The notes under the pieces are model-generated. The model worked only from the letters and a program-made list of their open reading frames with translations, had not been told where the DNA came from and ran no database searches. A stretch of DNA of 64,000 nucleotides from Ferrimonas balearica (lineage in GTDB: Bacteria > Pseudomonadota > Gammaproteobacteria > Enterobacterales > Shewanellaceae): contig NZ_JAHVHV010000002.1 in assembly GCF_019802085.1 (NCBI RefSeq), positions 558,001 to 622,000 of the forward strand, written 5' to 3'. The first letter of the stretch is position 1; each line of letters starts with the position of its first letter. Positions 26,631 through 35,946 of this stretch are shown piece after piece. A program made the translations under genes and the position numbers.

Positions 26631-29219
26631 ATGCGTGCAGTCTTGCCTCTGACCCTGATGCTGCTGGCAGGCTGCCAGCCCGGGTCTGACGCCCCAGAGC
26701 CGCCCCTGGACCAGGCCGGTCTGGAAGCCCTGGCCAACCAGTTGGTGATCCGTCACCGGGTGGTGGACAACCGCCCCGGCCCCCACTGCCTCAAGGAGAA
26801 GGGCGATGGCTTCTGCTATCGGGCCGAGATCCAGCTTGAGACCGGTGACCTGCCGTTGCCCGCCAGCGGTTGGGAGCTGCGATTCAGCCAGGTCTCCTAC
26901 GTTCAGGGCAGCACTGGCCCCCTGGCCATCACTCACCTGAACGGCGATCTGCACCGTCTGGCCCCCACCGCCGAGTTTTCCGGTCTGGCCGCCGGCCAGA
27001 CCCAGGTGGTGCCCTACACCGCCAACTTCTGGAGCGTCTCCAACTCCGACCCCATGCCCAACTACTTCCTGGTGGCCGAGGGCCTCCAGCCGGTGGTGAT
27101 CGCCAGCACCCGGGAGGTGCAGGACCAGCACACCGGGCTCTGGACGCTGCCCTTTGTCGAGCCCCTGACGGACCCTGAGCGTCAGCTCAAGCGCACCGCC
27201 GAGGACAACACCCCCCAGGCCACCGCCACCCAGCTGTTTGCCGACAACGCCGCCCTGGTCCCCGAACACAGCGCCCTGCCGGCCGCCGGCCTTATCCCCA
27301 CCCCGGAGTCGCTCACCTTGACCGAGGGGGAGCCTTTGTCCCTGGCCAAGGGGCTCAGTGCCCGCGGTGAGGGCTTCGAGGTGGCGGCGTTCGCCGCGGC
27401 CTTCGAGCACCTGGCGATGCTGGGCCTGGCCCAGAATGAGCGCGGCACGCCGCTGACCCTTAAGCGGGTCGAGGGGCTGGCTGCGGAGGGCTACCGGCTG
27501 CAGCTGAGTGCGGAGGGCATCAACATCCAGGCCAGCAGCGATACCGGCGCCTTCTACGCCCTGCAGAGCCTGGCGGGCCTCATCCGTCTGGACCAGCCCC
27601 AGGTGCCGGCGGTGGCCATCGAGGATGCACCCCGCTTTGGTTACCGGGGCCTGCACCTGGATCTCTCCCGCAACTTCCCCGGCGAAGCCGTGGTGTACAA
27701 GATCATCGACCAGATGGCGGCCTACAAGCTCAACCGTCTGCACCTGCACCTGGCGGACGATGAGGGCTGGCGCCTGGCCATTCCCGGCCTGCCGGAGCTG
27801 ACCGAAATCGGCTCCCGGCGCTGTGCCGAGGCCCAGGAGCGCAACTGCCTGCTGCCCCAGCTGGGCTCCGGGGTGACCCCGGGCAGCGAGGTGAACGGCT
27901 ACTTCAGCCGCGACGCCTACATCCAGCTGCTGCGCTACGCCGACGCCCGCCACATCCAGGTGCTGCCCTCCTTGGACATGCCCGGCCACTCCCGGGCGGC
28001 GGTGCAATCGATGGCCGAGCGTCACCGGCGGTTGATGGCCGCCGGGCAGAGCGCCGCGGCCAACCAGTACCTGCTCAGCGATCTCGAAGACGCGCCGGAT
28101 TACCTCTCGGTGCAGTACTACACCGACAACACCATCAACCCCTGCCAGGAGTCGAGCTACCGCTTTATCGGCAAGGTGCTGGACGAGGTGCAGGCGATGC
28201 ATGAGGACGCCGGCGTCCCCCTGACCCTCTACCACATCGGTGCCGATGAGACCGCCGGGGCCTGGGAGCACTCCCCCCGCTGCGCGGCACTGATCGCCGA
28301 CGAGCTGGACCTGCACAGCACCGAGGATCTCACCGGTTACTTCATCCGCCGGGTGGTGGACATGCTGGCGGAGCGCGGGATCCGCGCCGCCGGCTGGAGC
28401 GACGGCCTGCTGGAGTCCAAGGAGCAGCTCAGCGTGCCCGTCACCTCCTTCAGCTGGGACCTGCTGGCCTGGGGCGGCCACAATAAGGCTCAGGAGCAGC
28501 TCAAGCTGGGCTGGGACGTGGTGCTCTCCAGCCCCGACGTGCTCTACTTCGACTTCCCCTACGAGGCGGATCCGGACGAGGGGGGCTACTACTGGGGCGC
28601 CCGGGCCATCAACAGTTTCAAGGTGTTCAGCCTGATGCCGGAGAACCTGCCGGCCCACGCCGAGATCTGGCGGGATCGCCAGGGCAACCCCTACCAGGCC
28701 GAGGATGTCGACTTCCCCCTGGAGGAGGAGCGGATCCAGGGGATCCAGGCCCAGCTGTGGAGCGAAACCGTGCGCCACCCGGACGTGGTGGAGTACAAGC
28801 TGTTCCCCCGCTTGCTGGCGGTGGCGGAGCGGGCCTGGCACCGGGCCGACTGGGAGTTGGCCTACGTCCCCGGCCAGAGTTACGGCCCCGACAGCCGCCA
28901 CTTCACCGCCGAAGCAGCCCGCCTGGCCGACTGGCAGCGCTTCGCCGCCCTGCTTGGCGGGCAGGAGCTGGCCAAGCTTGACCGGGCGGGGATCGCCTAT
29001 CGCATTCCCACCGTCGGCGGTCAGCTGACGGCGGGCAAGCTGAGCCTGAACTTGCTCTTTCCCGGACTGGCCCTGGAGTACCGGGAGCAAGACGGTCAAT
29101 GGCGGGCCTACTCGGCGCCGGTGGCGGTGAACGGCCCGGTGGCCATCCGTGCCCGCTCTGCCGACGGTCAGCGTCCCGGCCGCAGCCTGAGTGTCGAGGC
29201 GGGGGTGGACAAACTATGA
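26631..29219 (+). CDS. Beta-N-acetylhexosaminidase (GH20) lipoprotein
   Basis: Outer-envelope chitobiase-type enzyme of 862 residues that releases GlcNAc from chitooligosaccharides. ATG 26631 follows AAGGAAGCG and opens a lipoprotein signal with lipobox (MRAVLPLTLMLLAGC); the longer upstream frame has no signal. An N-terminal carbohydrate-binding-like domain (~residues 25-200), a GH20b domain, then the GH20 barrel starting GYRGLHLDLSRNFP are visible. The catalytic Asp-Glu pair is in YHIGADETAGAWEH, at residues 539-540. Operator 4 precedes it, and its stop codon lies within operator 5. Confidence 0.93.
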   Translation: MRAVLPLTLMLLAGCQPGSDAPEPPLDQAGLEALANQLVIRHRVVDNRPGPHCLKEKGDGFCYRAEIQLETGDLPLPASGWELRFSQVSYVQGSTGPLAITHLNGDLHRLAPTAEFSGLAAGQTQVVPYTANFWSVSNSDPMPNYFLVAEGLQPVVIASTREVQDQHTGLWTLPFVEPLTDPERQLKRTAEDNTPQATATQLFADNAALVPEHSALPAAGLIPTPESLTLTEGEPLSLAKGLSARGEGFEVAAFAAAFEHLAMLGLAQNERGTPLTLKRVEGLAAEGYRLQLSAEGINIQASSDTGAFYALQSLAGLIRLDQPQVPAVAIEDAPRFGYRGLHLDLSRNFPGEAVVYKIIDQMAAYKLNRLHLHLADDEGWRLAIPGLPELTEIGSRRCAEAQERNCLLPQLGSGVTPGSEVNGYFSRDAYIQLLRYADARHIQVLPSLDMPGHSRAAVQSMAERHRRLMAAGQSAAANQYLLSDLEDAPDYLSVQYYTDNTINPCQESSYRFIGKVLDEVQAMHEDAGVPLTLYHIGADETAGAWEHSPRCAALIADELDLHSTEDLTGYFIRRVVDMLAERGIRAAGWSDGLLESKEQLSVPVTSFSWDLLAWGGHNKAQEQLKLGWDVVLSSPDVLYFDFPYEADPDEGGYYWGARAINSFKVFSLMPENLPAHAEIWRDRQGNPYQAEDVDFPLEEERIQGIQAQLWSETVRHPDVVEYKLFPRLLAVAERAWHRADWELAYVPGQSYGPDSRHFTAEAARLADWQRFAALLGGQELAKLDRAGIAYRIPTVGGQLTAGKLSLNLLFPGLALEYREQDGQWRAYSAPVAVNGPVAIRARSADGQRPGRSLSVEAGVDKL

Positions 29220-29230
29220 CAGCGTTGTCA
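29217..29230. promoter_or_regulatory. Putative NagR operator 5 (nagK promoter), overlapping the hexosaminidase stop
   Basis: ATGACAGCGTTGTCAT; its TGA is the stop codon of the hexosaminidase gene. It suggests a separately regulated promoter for nagK-nagB-nagA-nagP-nagX and argues that the nagK start lies downstream of the ATG contained in the operator. Confidence 0.75.
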
Positions 29231-29284
29231 TTATCAATGGACTCGATTCATTCAGATGGCCAGACCGCACAGGAGACCTCGGAC

Positions 29285-30193
29285 GTGGTGAGCGCAGACA
29301 GCCCCCTGCTACTGGGGATCGATGGCGGCGGCAGCAAGTGCCGCGCCATCCTCTACCACCCCAGCCAGGGGGTGATGGGCACCGGCCTGGCCGGCGCCGC
29401 CAACCCGGTGAACGGCCTGGAAGCGGCCCAGGCGGCCATCATCGAGGCCTGCCAGCAGGCGCTCGGCGCCGCCGGTCTGCCCGCCAGCAAGCTGGCGGAG
29501 TGCGTGGCCGGGGCCGGGTTGGCCGGGGTCAATCTGCCCTCCTGCTACGCCGCCATGGCGGCCTGGTCCCACCCCTTTGCCCAGCTGCACCTGACCACGG
29601 ATCTGCACATCGCCTGCCTGGGGGCCCATGGCCGCCAGGATGGCGCCATCATGATCACCGGCACCGGCTCTTGCGGTTTCCTCGATCTCGGCGGCAACCA
29701 GCGGATTTACGGCGGCCACGGTTTCCCCCAGGGGGACAAGGGCAGCGGTGCCTGGTATGGGCTGATGGCGGTACAAAAGGCCCTGGAGGCCTCCGACGGT
29801 CAAGGGCCCCACACCGCCATGAGCGCCGGCATTGGCCGGGCCCTGGGCAGCGATGTCGCCCTGGACTGGGTGGAGCAACTGGCCGGTCAGCGCTCCACCG
29901 CCTACGCCCGCCTGGCCTCGGTGGTATTCGAAGCGGCGGAGCAGGGGGACTACCTGGCCCTGGCGATCCGCGCCGATGGCACCGACTACATCAATCGCCT
30001 GGCCCGGCAACTGCTGGACGCCGGTGCGCCACGCCTCTCCCTGCTGGGTGGCCTGGGGCCCCTGGTGATCCCCCATTTGAGTCCGGAGGTGCAGGACGCC
30101 CTCTCGCCGGCCCAGGCCACCCCGGAGATGGGCGCCGTGTTCTACGCCCAGGACCAACGCCAACAGCGCGCACAGAAGGAACAACGTCAATGA
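29285..30193 (+). CDS. nagK: N-acetylglucosamine kinase, BadF/BadG/BcrA/BcrD ATPase type
   Basis: Cytoplasmic sugar kinase of 302 residues that makes GlcNAc-6-phosphate. The phosphate loop LLGIDGGGSKCRAILY is followed by TTDLHIACLGA, MITGTGSCGFLDL and LSLLGGLGPLVIPHL, typical of the eukaryote-like NagK used by Shewanella. GTG 29285 is preferred because AGGAG lies 9 bases upstream. ATGs at 29216 (inside the operator) and 29237 are in frame but lack a ribosome-binding site and would add 16-23 non-conserved residues. The stop overlaps nagB-II (ATGA). Confidence 0.87.
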   Translation: MVSADSPLLLGIDGGGSKCRAILYHPSQGVMGTGLAGAANPVNGLEAAQAAIIEACQQALGAAGLPASKLAECVAGAGLAGVNLPSCYAAMAAWSHPFAQLHLTTDLHIACLGAHGRQDGAIMITGTGSCGFLDLGGNQRIYGGHGFPQGDKGSGAWYGLMAVQKALEASDGQGPHTAMSAGIGRALGSDVALDWVEQLAGQRSTAYARLASVVFEAAEQGDYLALAIRADGTDYINRLARQLLDAGAPRLSLLGGLGPLVIPHLSPEVQDALSPAQATPEMGAVFYAQDQRQQRAQKEQRQ

Positions 30194-31182
30194 GCAGCAT
30201 TATGGAGCGGGAGGCCCTGGAGGCCGCCCAGCGTGTGAGCGACCAGTTGGGTCACAACGGTGCCGTGTTGCAGCAGCTGGGAGCCCAGCTGCGCACCACG
30301 CCCCCCAAGTTCGTCATGTGGGTGGGGCGGGGCAGCTCCGATCACGCCGGTGTGTTTGCCAAGTACCTGATAGAGATCGAGATGGGGATCCCCACCTTCG
30401 CCTCCGCCCCCTCGGTGGCCAGCATCTACGGCCGGCCGCTTGAGCTGGCCGGCGCCCTGGTGCTGGTGATCTCCCAGTCCGGCCGCAGCCCCGACATCCT
30501 GGCCCAGGCCCGGATGGCCAAGGAGAGCGGCGCCCGGGTGGTGGCCCTGGTCAACGATGAGCAATCCCCCCTGGCTTCGGTAGCGGATTTTGTCCTGCCC
30601 CTGCGCGCTGGCGAGGAGAAGGCGGTGGCCGCCACCAAGAGTTACCTGGCGACCCTGAGCGCCCTGCTGCAGCTGGTGGCCGCCTGGAGCGGTCGCCGCG
30701 AGCTGGCCGAAGCGATGGACCGCTTGCCCGGGGCCCTCAGCCACGCCGCTGCCGCCCCCACCCAGCTGAGCGCCGCGCCGCTTGCCGGGGTCAGCAACCT
30801 GGTGGTGCTGGGGCGGGGTCTGGGCTATGCCGTGGCCAAGGAGATCGCCCTCAAGCTCAAGGAGGTGTGCGGGATCCACGCCGAAGCCTTCTCCAGCGCC
30901 GAGTTCCTGCACGGCCCGGTGACCCTGGTGGAGCAGGAACTGACGGTGCTGGATCTGGACATCGATGACGAGTCCGCCCCGGCCCACCGGGAGCAGATGG
31001 CGGAGATCCGCGCCCGGGGCGCTACCGTGATCCCCATGAGCCAGGTGGGTGCCGTGCACCCGCGCCTGGCTCCACTGACCCTGATGCAGCGCTTCTACCT
31101 GGACGTGGAAAAAGTGGCCCTGGCCCGCGGCATCGATCCGGACAACCCCAAGGGCCTGAAGAAGGTCACCCAGACCCTGTGA
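30190..31182 (+). CDS. nagB-II: Glucosamine-6-phosphate deaminase NagB-II (SIS family)
   Basis: Protein of 330 residues with two SIS domains (MWVGRGSSDHAGVFAKY; LVISQSGRSPDILAQARMAK; VVLGRGLGYAVAKEIALKLK; EVCGIHAEAFSSAEFLHGP). This is the GlmS-isomerase-like enzyme that replaces classical NagB in Shewanella, converting GlcN-6-P to fructose-6-P and ammonia. The glutaminase domain of GlmS is absent, supporting deaminase direction. It overlaps nagK by 4 bases and precedes nagA by 7. Confidence 0.92.
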   Translation: MSSIMEREALEAAQRVSDQLGHNGAVLQQLGAQLRTTPPKFVMWVGRGSSDHAGVFAKYLIEIEMGIPTFASAPSVASIYGRPLELAGALVLVISQSGRSPDILAQARMAKESGARVVALVNDEQSPLASVADFVLPLRAGEEKAVAATKSYLATLSALLQLVAAWSGRRELAEAMDRLPGALSHAAAAPTQLSAAPLAGVSNLVVLGRGLGYAVAKEIALKLKEVCGIHAEAFSSAEFLHGPVTLVEQELTVLDLDIDDESAPAHREQMAEIRARGATVIPMSQVGAVHPRLAPLTLMQRFYLDVEKVALARGIDPDNPKGLKKVTQTL

Positions 31183-31189
31183 GGCAGCC

Positions 31190-32320
31190 ATGGCGCACAC
31201 CTACCAAGTTGCACGACTGTTTAACGGCGAACGTTTCCATAAGGACGCCTGGCTGACCCTGGATAACGGCCGGGTGGTCGCCCTGGGCCACGGCCCGGCA
31301 CCGACCGGAGCCGAGCGCCTGGAGGGCACCCTGGTGCCCGGTTTTGTCGATGTCCAGGTCAACGGCGGCGGCGGGGCGCTGTTTAACGGCACCCCCACGG
31401 TGGAGGCGATCGCCACCATCGGCCGGGCCCACGCCCGCTTTGGCACCACCGGCTACCTGCCGACCCTGATCACCGACCGTCTGGCCACCCTGGAGCAGGC
31501 CGCCGACGCCGTTGCCGAAGCCCGGGCCCAGAAGCTGCCGGGGGTTCTCGGGGTGCACTTCGAGGGACCCCACCTGTCGGTGGCCAAGAAGGGCGCCCAC
31601 AGCGCCGAGCACATCCGCCCCCTGACCGAAGCGGAGATGGCGGTTTACACCCGCAAGGACCTGGGCCAGGTGGTGGTCACCCTGGCGCCGGAGAGCGTGC
31701 CGGCCTCCCAGATCAGTGAGCTCAGCTCAGCGGGGGTTCGGGTCTGCCTGGGCCACTCCGACGCCGATTACGACACCGCCCGGGCCGCCCTGGCTGCCGG
31801 GGCCCGGGGCTTTACCCACCTGTTCAACGCCATGTCTCCTTTCACCTCCCGGGCACCGGGCATGGTGGGGGCGGCGCTGTTGGATGAGCTGAGCTGGTGC
31901 GGCCTGATTGTCGATGGTCATCACGTCCACGACGCCAGTCTGCAGCTGGCCCTCAAGGCCAAGCCGGAGGAGAAGATGATGCTGGTGACCGACGCCATGC
32001 CTCCTGTGGGGGTGGATGGCACCAGCTTCACCCTGCTGGGGCGCACCATCGAACGCCACGACGGCAAGCTGACCGCCCCCTCCGGAGAGCTGGCCGGCTC
32101 GGTGCTGGATATGGCCAGCGCGGTGCGCAACAGCATCACCCGCCTGGGGCTGACCGAGGCTCGGGCGTTCAAGATGGCCAGCCGCTACCCGGGGGAGTTT
32201 CTGGGGCTGGACCACCCCGGCCGCCTGAGGGTGGGGGCGGCGGCGGACATGGTGCTGCTGGATGAGCAGCACCGGGTGCGCCAATGCTGGCTAGCCGGCA
32301 CCCCCGTAGAACCGATTTAA
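31190..32320 (+). CDS. nagA: N-acetylglucosamine-6-phosphate deacetylase
   Basis: Amidohydrolase-fold enzyme of 376 residues. Visible motifs: VPGFVDVQVNGGGGALFNG, GVHFEGPHLSVAKKGAH (metal-binding Glu region), GHSDADYDTARAALAAGARG, FTHLFNAMSPFTSRAPGMVG, VDGHHVHDASL, and MMLVTDAMPPVG with the catalytic Asp. It supplies GlcN-6-P to NagB-II encoded just upstream. Confidence 0.95.
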   Translation: MAHTYQVARLFNGERFHKDAWLTLDNGRVVALGHGPAPTGAERLEGTLVPGFVDVQVNGGGGALFNGTPTVEAIATIGRAHARFGTTGYLPTLITDRLATLEQAADAVAEARAQKLPGVLGVHFEGPHLSVAKKGAHSAEHIRPLTEAEMAVYTRKDLGQVVVTLAPESVPASQISELSSAGVRVCLGHSDADYDTARAALAAGARGFTHLFNAMSPFTSRAPGMVGAALLDELSWCGLIVDGHHVHDASLQLALKAKPEEKMMLVTDAMPPVGVDGTSFTLLGRTIERHDGKLTAPSGELAGSVLDMASAVRNSITRLGLTEARAFKMASRYPGEFLGLDHPGRLRVGAAADMVLLDEQHRVRQCWLAGTPVEPI

Positions 32321-32410
32321 TAACGACAGGCCGGGCCCGTAAGGCGTCCGGCCATCGTGTCTTAGGCACCGTCCTCAGGGCGGGTCGGGGCACTCAAAGG
32401 AAGAGAAGCG

Positions 32411-33730
32411 ATGACTATGATTGAAGCCAACCAAGAGGCCGTGCGGAACAAGAGCAGCCTGCTGCCGATGTTCATCATCGGCACCCTGTTTTTCATTTTC
32501 GGGTTTGTCACCTGGCTGAACGGCTCCCTGATCCCCTTCTTGCAGATCATCTGTGAGTTGAACGAGTTCCAGGCGCTGTTCGTGACCTTCGCCTTCTACA
32601 TCGCCTACACGGTGATGGCGCTGCCCATGTCCAGCATCCTCAAACGCACCGGCTATAAGAACGGCATGGCGGTGGGCCTGGCGCTGATGGCCGTGGGTGC
32701 TCTGGTGTTCATCGCCGCGGCCCAGAGCGCCAACTACGCGCTCTTCCTGGCGGCCCTGTTCGTACTGGGCACCGGGCTGACCATCCTGCAGACCGCCTCC
32801 AACCCCTACGTGGTGATGATCGGCCCCAAGGAGACCGCGGCGGTTCGGATCAGCATCATGGGACTCATCAACAAGGGCGCCGGGGTGATCGTGCCCATCG
32901 TCTTCACCGCCCTGGTGCTGTCCGGCTTCGAGGGCTTCACCGCCGAACACCTGGCCCAGCTGGGCGAGGCCGAGCGCCAGGCCCAGATTGAGGAGCTGTC
33001 CAACCGCCTGGTGGTGCCCTACCTCTACATGGCCGCGGTGCTGGCGGCGCTGATCGCTTTGGTGAAGTTCTCCTCCTTGCCGGAGCTGGAGTTTGAAACC
33101 GAGACCGAACACGAGAACAAGGGCAGCATCACCCAGTTTCCCCAGGTGGTCCTGGGGGCCGTGGCGCTGTTCTTCTACGTGGGGATCGAAGTGATCGCCG
33201 CCGACACCATCGGCCTGTACGGCAGCGCCCTGGGGGTGCCCAACTTCGCCGCCCTGACCTCTTACACCATGGTGTTTATGGTGATCGGCTACCTGGTGGG
33301 GGTCACCTGTATCCCCCGCTTCCTCTCTCAGCAGCAGGCCCTGGTGCTCTCCGGCATTGCCGGCATGCTGTGCGTCCTGGGCGTCACCATGGCCTCGGAG
33401 CAGAGCACGGCCATCGCCTCGGTGCTCTGGGGCTGGAGCGGCATTCCCGTGGTGCCGGATCCCATCACCTTCGTGGCTCTGATGGGCCTGGCCCACGCCC
33501 TGGTGTGGCCGGCGATCTGGCCCCTGGCCCTGGATGGTCTGGGCCGCTTCACCGCCCAGGGCTCGGCGCTGCTGATCATGGGGATCTCCGGTGGCGCCAT
33601 CCTGCCGCTGGCCTTTGGCAAGGTGGCCCACCTGACCGGTGACACCCAAATCGCCTACTGGCTGGGTCTGCCCTGCTACCTGTTCATCTTCTACTACGCG
33701 GTCAAGGGGCATAAGCTCCGCAGCTGGTAA
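32411..33730 (+). CDS. nagP: GlcNAc permease NagP (FucP-like MFS transporter)
   Basis: Inner-membrane transporter of 439 residues with about 12 hydrophobic helices. FGFVTWLNGSLIPFLQIICE matches the FucP/NagP subfamily, as do GTGLTILQTASNPYVVMIGP and FFYVGIEVIAADTIGLYG. In Shewanella, NagP imports GlcNAc for phosphorylation by NagK. The 90-base gap after nagA contains a GC-rich inverted repeat (GGCCGGGCCC with GTCCGGCC) that may stabilise or attenuate the transcript. No operator is seen there. Confidence 0.9.
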   Translation: MTMIEANQEAVRNKSSLLPMFIIGTLFFIFGFVTWLNGSLIPFLQIICELNEFQALFVTFAFYIAYTVMALPMSSILKRTGYKNGMAVGLALMAVGALVFIAAAQSANYALFLAALFVLGTGLTILQTASNPYVVMIGPKETAAVRISIMGLINKGAGVIVPIVFTALVLSGFEGFTAEHLAQLGEAERQAQIEELSNRLVVPYLYMAAVLAALIALVKFSSLPELEFETETEHENKGSITQFPQVVLGAVALFFYVGIEVIAADTIGLYGSALGVPNFAALTSYTMVFMVIGYLVGVTCIPRFLSQQQALVLSGIAGMLCVLGVTMASEQSTAIASVLWGWSGIPVVPDPITFVALMGLAHALVWPAIWPLALDGLGRFTAQGSALLIMGISGGAILPLAFGKVAHLTGDTQIAYWLGLPCYLFIFYYAVKGHKLRSW

Positions 33731-33775
33731 CCCACACCGCCGGGGCGTCCGCCCCGGCGTTCACAGGATGTGACG

Positions 33776-34873
33776 ATGTCGACTCCCAAGCCACGCCTCC
33801 AGGCGCTGGACGCCCTGCGGGGCTTTGACATGTTCTGGATCATCGGCGGGGAGAAGCTGTTCGCGGCCCTGCTGCTGCTCACCGGTTGGCCGTTGTGGCA
33901 AACGGCGGCGGAGCAGATGCTGCACAGCCCCTGGCACGGCTTCACCTTCTACGACCTGATCTTTCCCCTCTTTATCTTCCTCTCCGGGGTGACCATCGGC
34001 CTGCAGCGCCAGAGCCTGGTGGGCCTGCCCTGGGCCGAGCGTACTCCCCATTACCGCAAGGCCCTGCGCCGCCTGGCGCTGCTCTGCCTGTTGGGGGTGC
34101 TGTACAACCACGGCTGGGGTACCGGCGTGCCCCTGGCGCTGGAGGAGGTGCGCTACGCCAGCGTGCTGGGGCGCATCGGCATGGCCTGGTTCCTGGCGGC
34201 GATGATCGCCTGGCACCTGCCCCTGCGGGGCCAGTTGCTGGCCGGCTTGGCCCTGGCCTTGGCCTACGGCCTGGCCCAGGGGCTCTGGGGGGCCGCCCCC
34301 TACAGCGCCGAGCACTCCTTGAATGCTTGGCTCGATCAGACCTGGCTGCCGGGCGTCACCTACCAGAACGCGACGCTGGACCCCGAGGGGCTGTTCTCTC
34401 ACCTGAGCGCCGCCCTTAACGCCCTGGTGGGGGTCTGGGCCGGCTACTGGCTGCGCCAGCCAAGAGGGCTGTGGCAGCGCTGTGCCGTCCTGGCCGGGGT
34501 CTCGGCCTTGCTTTGCGGCCTCGGCTGGGCCCTGCACCCCTGGGTGCCGGTCAACAAGACCCTGTGGACAGTCAGCTTCGTGCTGGTGACCCTGGGGTGG
34601 AGCGGCCTTTTCCTGGCGGCCTTCCTGGCGCTGGTGGATGGGGCAGGGTGGACCCGGTTGGGCCGGGCCTTTGCCCTGATTGGGGTCAACTCCATCTTCA
34701 TCTACCTGGCCAGCGCCTGGGTGGATTGGGGCTACACGGCATCCAGCCTGCTGGGGGGCGTGGGGCGGGCCTGGCCCGAGGCGGGACCATTGGTGTCGGT
34801 ACTGGGGCTACTGGGGCTACAGTGGGCCGTGCTGGCGCTGATGGCGCGAAAGGGGCTGTTCCTGAAGGTCTGA
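33776..34873 (+). CDS. nagX: NagX-type membrane protein (DUF5009/HGSNAT-like acyltransferase family)
   Basis: Polytopic protein of 365 residues, ~10 helices. RLQALDALRGFDMFWIIGGE and FTFYDLIFPLFIFLSGVTIG are hallmarks of the NagX/heparan-alpha-glucosaminide acetyltransferase-like family. In Shewanella-type loci it is the last gene of the nag cluster and is thought to act in transmembrane sugar handling; the exact reaction is unproven. ATG 33776 has AGGATG upstream; a GTG at 33770 is an alternative. It converges on nagR with only one base between the two stops. Confidence 0.88.
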   Translation: MSTPKPRLQALDALRGFDMFWIIGGEKLFAALLLLTGWPLWQTAAEQMLHSPWHGFTFYDLIFPLFIFLSGVTIGLQRQSLVGLPWAERTPHYRKALRRLALLCLLGVLYNHGWGTGVPLALEEVRYASVLGRIGMAWFLAAMIAWHLPLRGQLLAGLALALAYGLAQGLWGAAPYSAEHSLNAWLDQTWLPGVTYQNATLDPEGLFSHLSAALNALVGVWAGYWLRQPRGLWQRCAVLAGVSALLCGLGWALHPWVPVNKTLWTVSFVLVTLGWSGLFLAAFLALVDGAGWTRLGRAFALIGVNSIFIYLASAWVDWGYTASSLLGGVGRAWPEAGPLVSVLGLLGLQWAVLALMARKGLFLKV

Positions 34874-34874
34874 G

Positions 34875-35891
34875 TCAGTCCGGACGCGGGCCGGAGGAGT
34901 CCCGGGTGATGGGCTGGGGCACGAACTTCTGGGCCTCACCCGACACCTGACCGCGGATCTGGTTGAGCAGCTGCTCGGTGGCCTGCTGGGCGATGCCGAC
35001 GATGGGCTGATCCACCGTGGTCAGCTTGGGCCAGGTCTGGCGGGAGAAGGGGCTGTTCTCGAAGCCGACGATGGAGAGCTGGCCCGGGATCGCCACCCCG
35101 GAGAGGCGGGCGGCGAACAGTGCCCCGGCGGCAATCTCATCGTTACAGGCAAACATCGCCGTTGGCGGGTTGGCCAGCGCGAGCAGTGCCTGGGCGTTCT
35201 CCACCCCGGAATCGAAGGCGTAGCGCCCGTCCACGATAAGCTCCGGCTCCACCTTGATGCGGTGATCGCCCAATGCCTGCTTAAACCCCTTGAGGCGCTC
35301 GTAGCTGGAGTGGTGCTCACTGTCCCCGCAGAGGAAGCCGATGCGCTGGTGGCCGAGGCTGATCAGGTGCTCGGTGATGGCGTAGGCGCCCTGGCGGTCA
35401 TCGATGTAGAGGCAGTTGGGATCCACGTCGCCGTCGCCGGAGCCGGAGACGATGCGGACGAAGGCCACGTCCAGCTGCTCCAGGGTGTTGACGATGGCCG
35501 GGGTCTCGGAGAAGGGCGGGGTCAGCACCAGGCCGGCCACCCGGGAGCGCGACACCAGCCCGGTCAGCTGCTGGCAGATGTTCTCCGCCTTGGCGTCGCA
35601 GGGGTGGATCAGCAGTTCATAGCCGTGTCGGCGACAGGCATCCAGGATGCCGTTTTGCATGTCGATGACGTAGTAGGCGTTGGGGTTGTCGTAGATGAAG
35701 CCGATGGCGTAGGCCTTGGTGCCCGCCAGGTTGCGGGCCGCGGCGTTGGGCTGGTAGTTCAGTGCCTCGATGGCCGCCTGCACCTTTTCGAAGGTGTTGG
35801 CTTTGACGGAAGGTTCGTTGTTGATCACCCGGGAGACGGTTTTGATGCTGACGCCGGCTTTCTGCGCCACGTCCTTGATGGTGATCTTCAT
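34875..35891 (-). CDS. nagR: LacI family regulator NagR
   Basis: Protein of 338 residues with the LacI-type N-terminal HTH (MKITIKDVAQKAGVSIKTVS RVINNEPSVK, residues 1-30) with hinge NYQPNAAARNLAG, then a periplasmic-binding-type effector domain. Location at the end of the nag genes and five LacI-type palindromes in the locus identify it as the GlcNAc-pathway repressor, which in Shewanella responds to GlcNAc-6-P. Its upstream 55 bases do not contain the operator, so strong autoregulation is not indicated. Confidence 0.9.
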   Translation of the reverse strand: MKITIKDVAQKAGVSIKTVSRVINNEPSVKANTFEKVQAAIEALNYQPNAAARNLAGTKAYAIGFIYDNPNAYYVIDMQNGILDACRRHGYELLIHPCDAKAENICQQLTGLVSRSRVAGLVLTPPFSETPAIVNTLEQLDVAFVRIVSGSGDGDVDPNCLYIDDRQGAYAITEHLISLGHQRIGFLCGDSEHHSSYERLKGFKQALGDHRIKVEPELIVDGRYAFDSGVENAQALLALANPPTAMFACNDEIAAGALFAARLSGVAIPGQLSIVGFENSPFSRQTWPKLTTVDQPIVGIAQQATEQLLNQIRGQVSGEAQKFVPQPITRDSSGPRPD

Positions 35892-35946
35892 TGATGCTCC
35901 TTCGCCGCCCCGACCGCGGGCCGATATAGACCCCCAAGTCTAAAGG

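Noticed and set aside
26580-29099. 839-codon minus-strand frame across the hexosaminidase gene
   Set aside because: Shadow of the GH20 gene; no recognisable domain and no ribosome-binding site.
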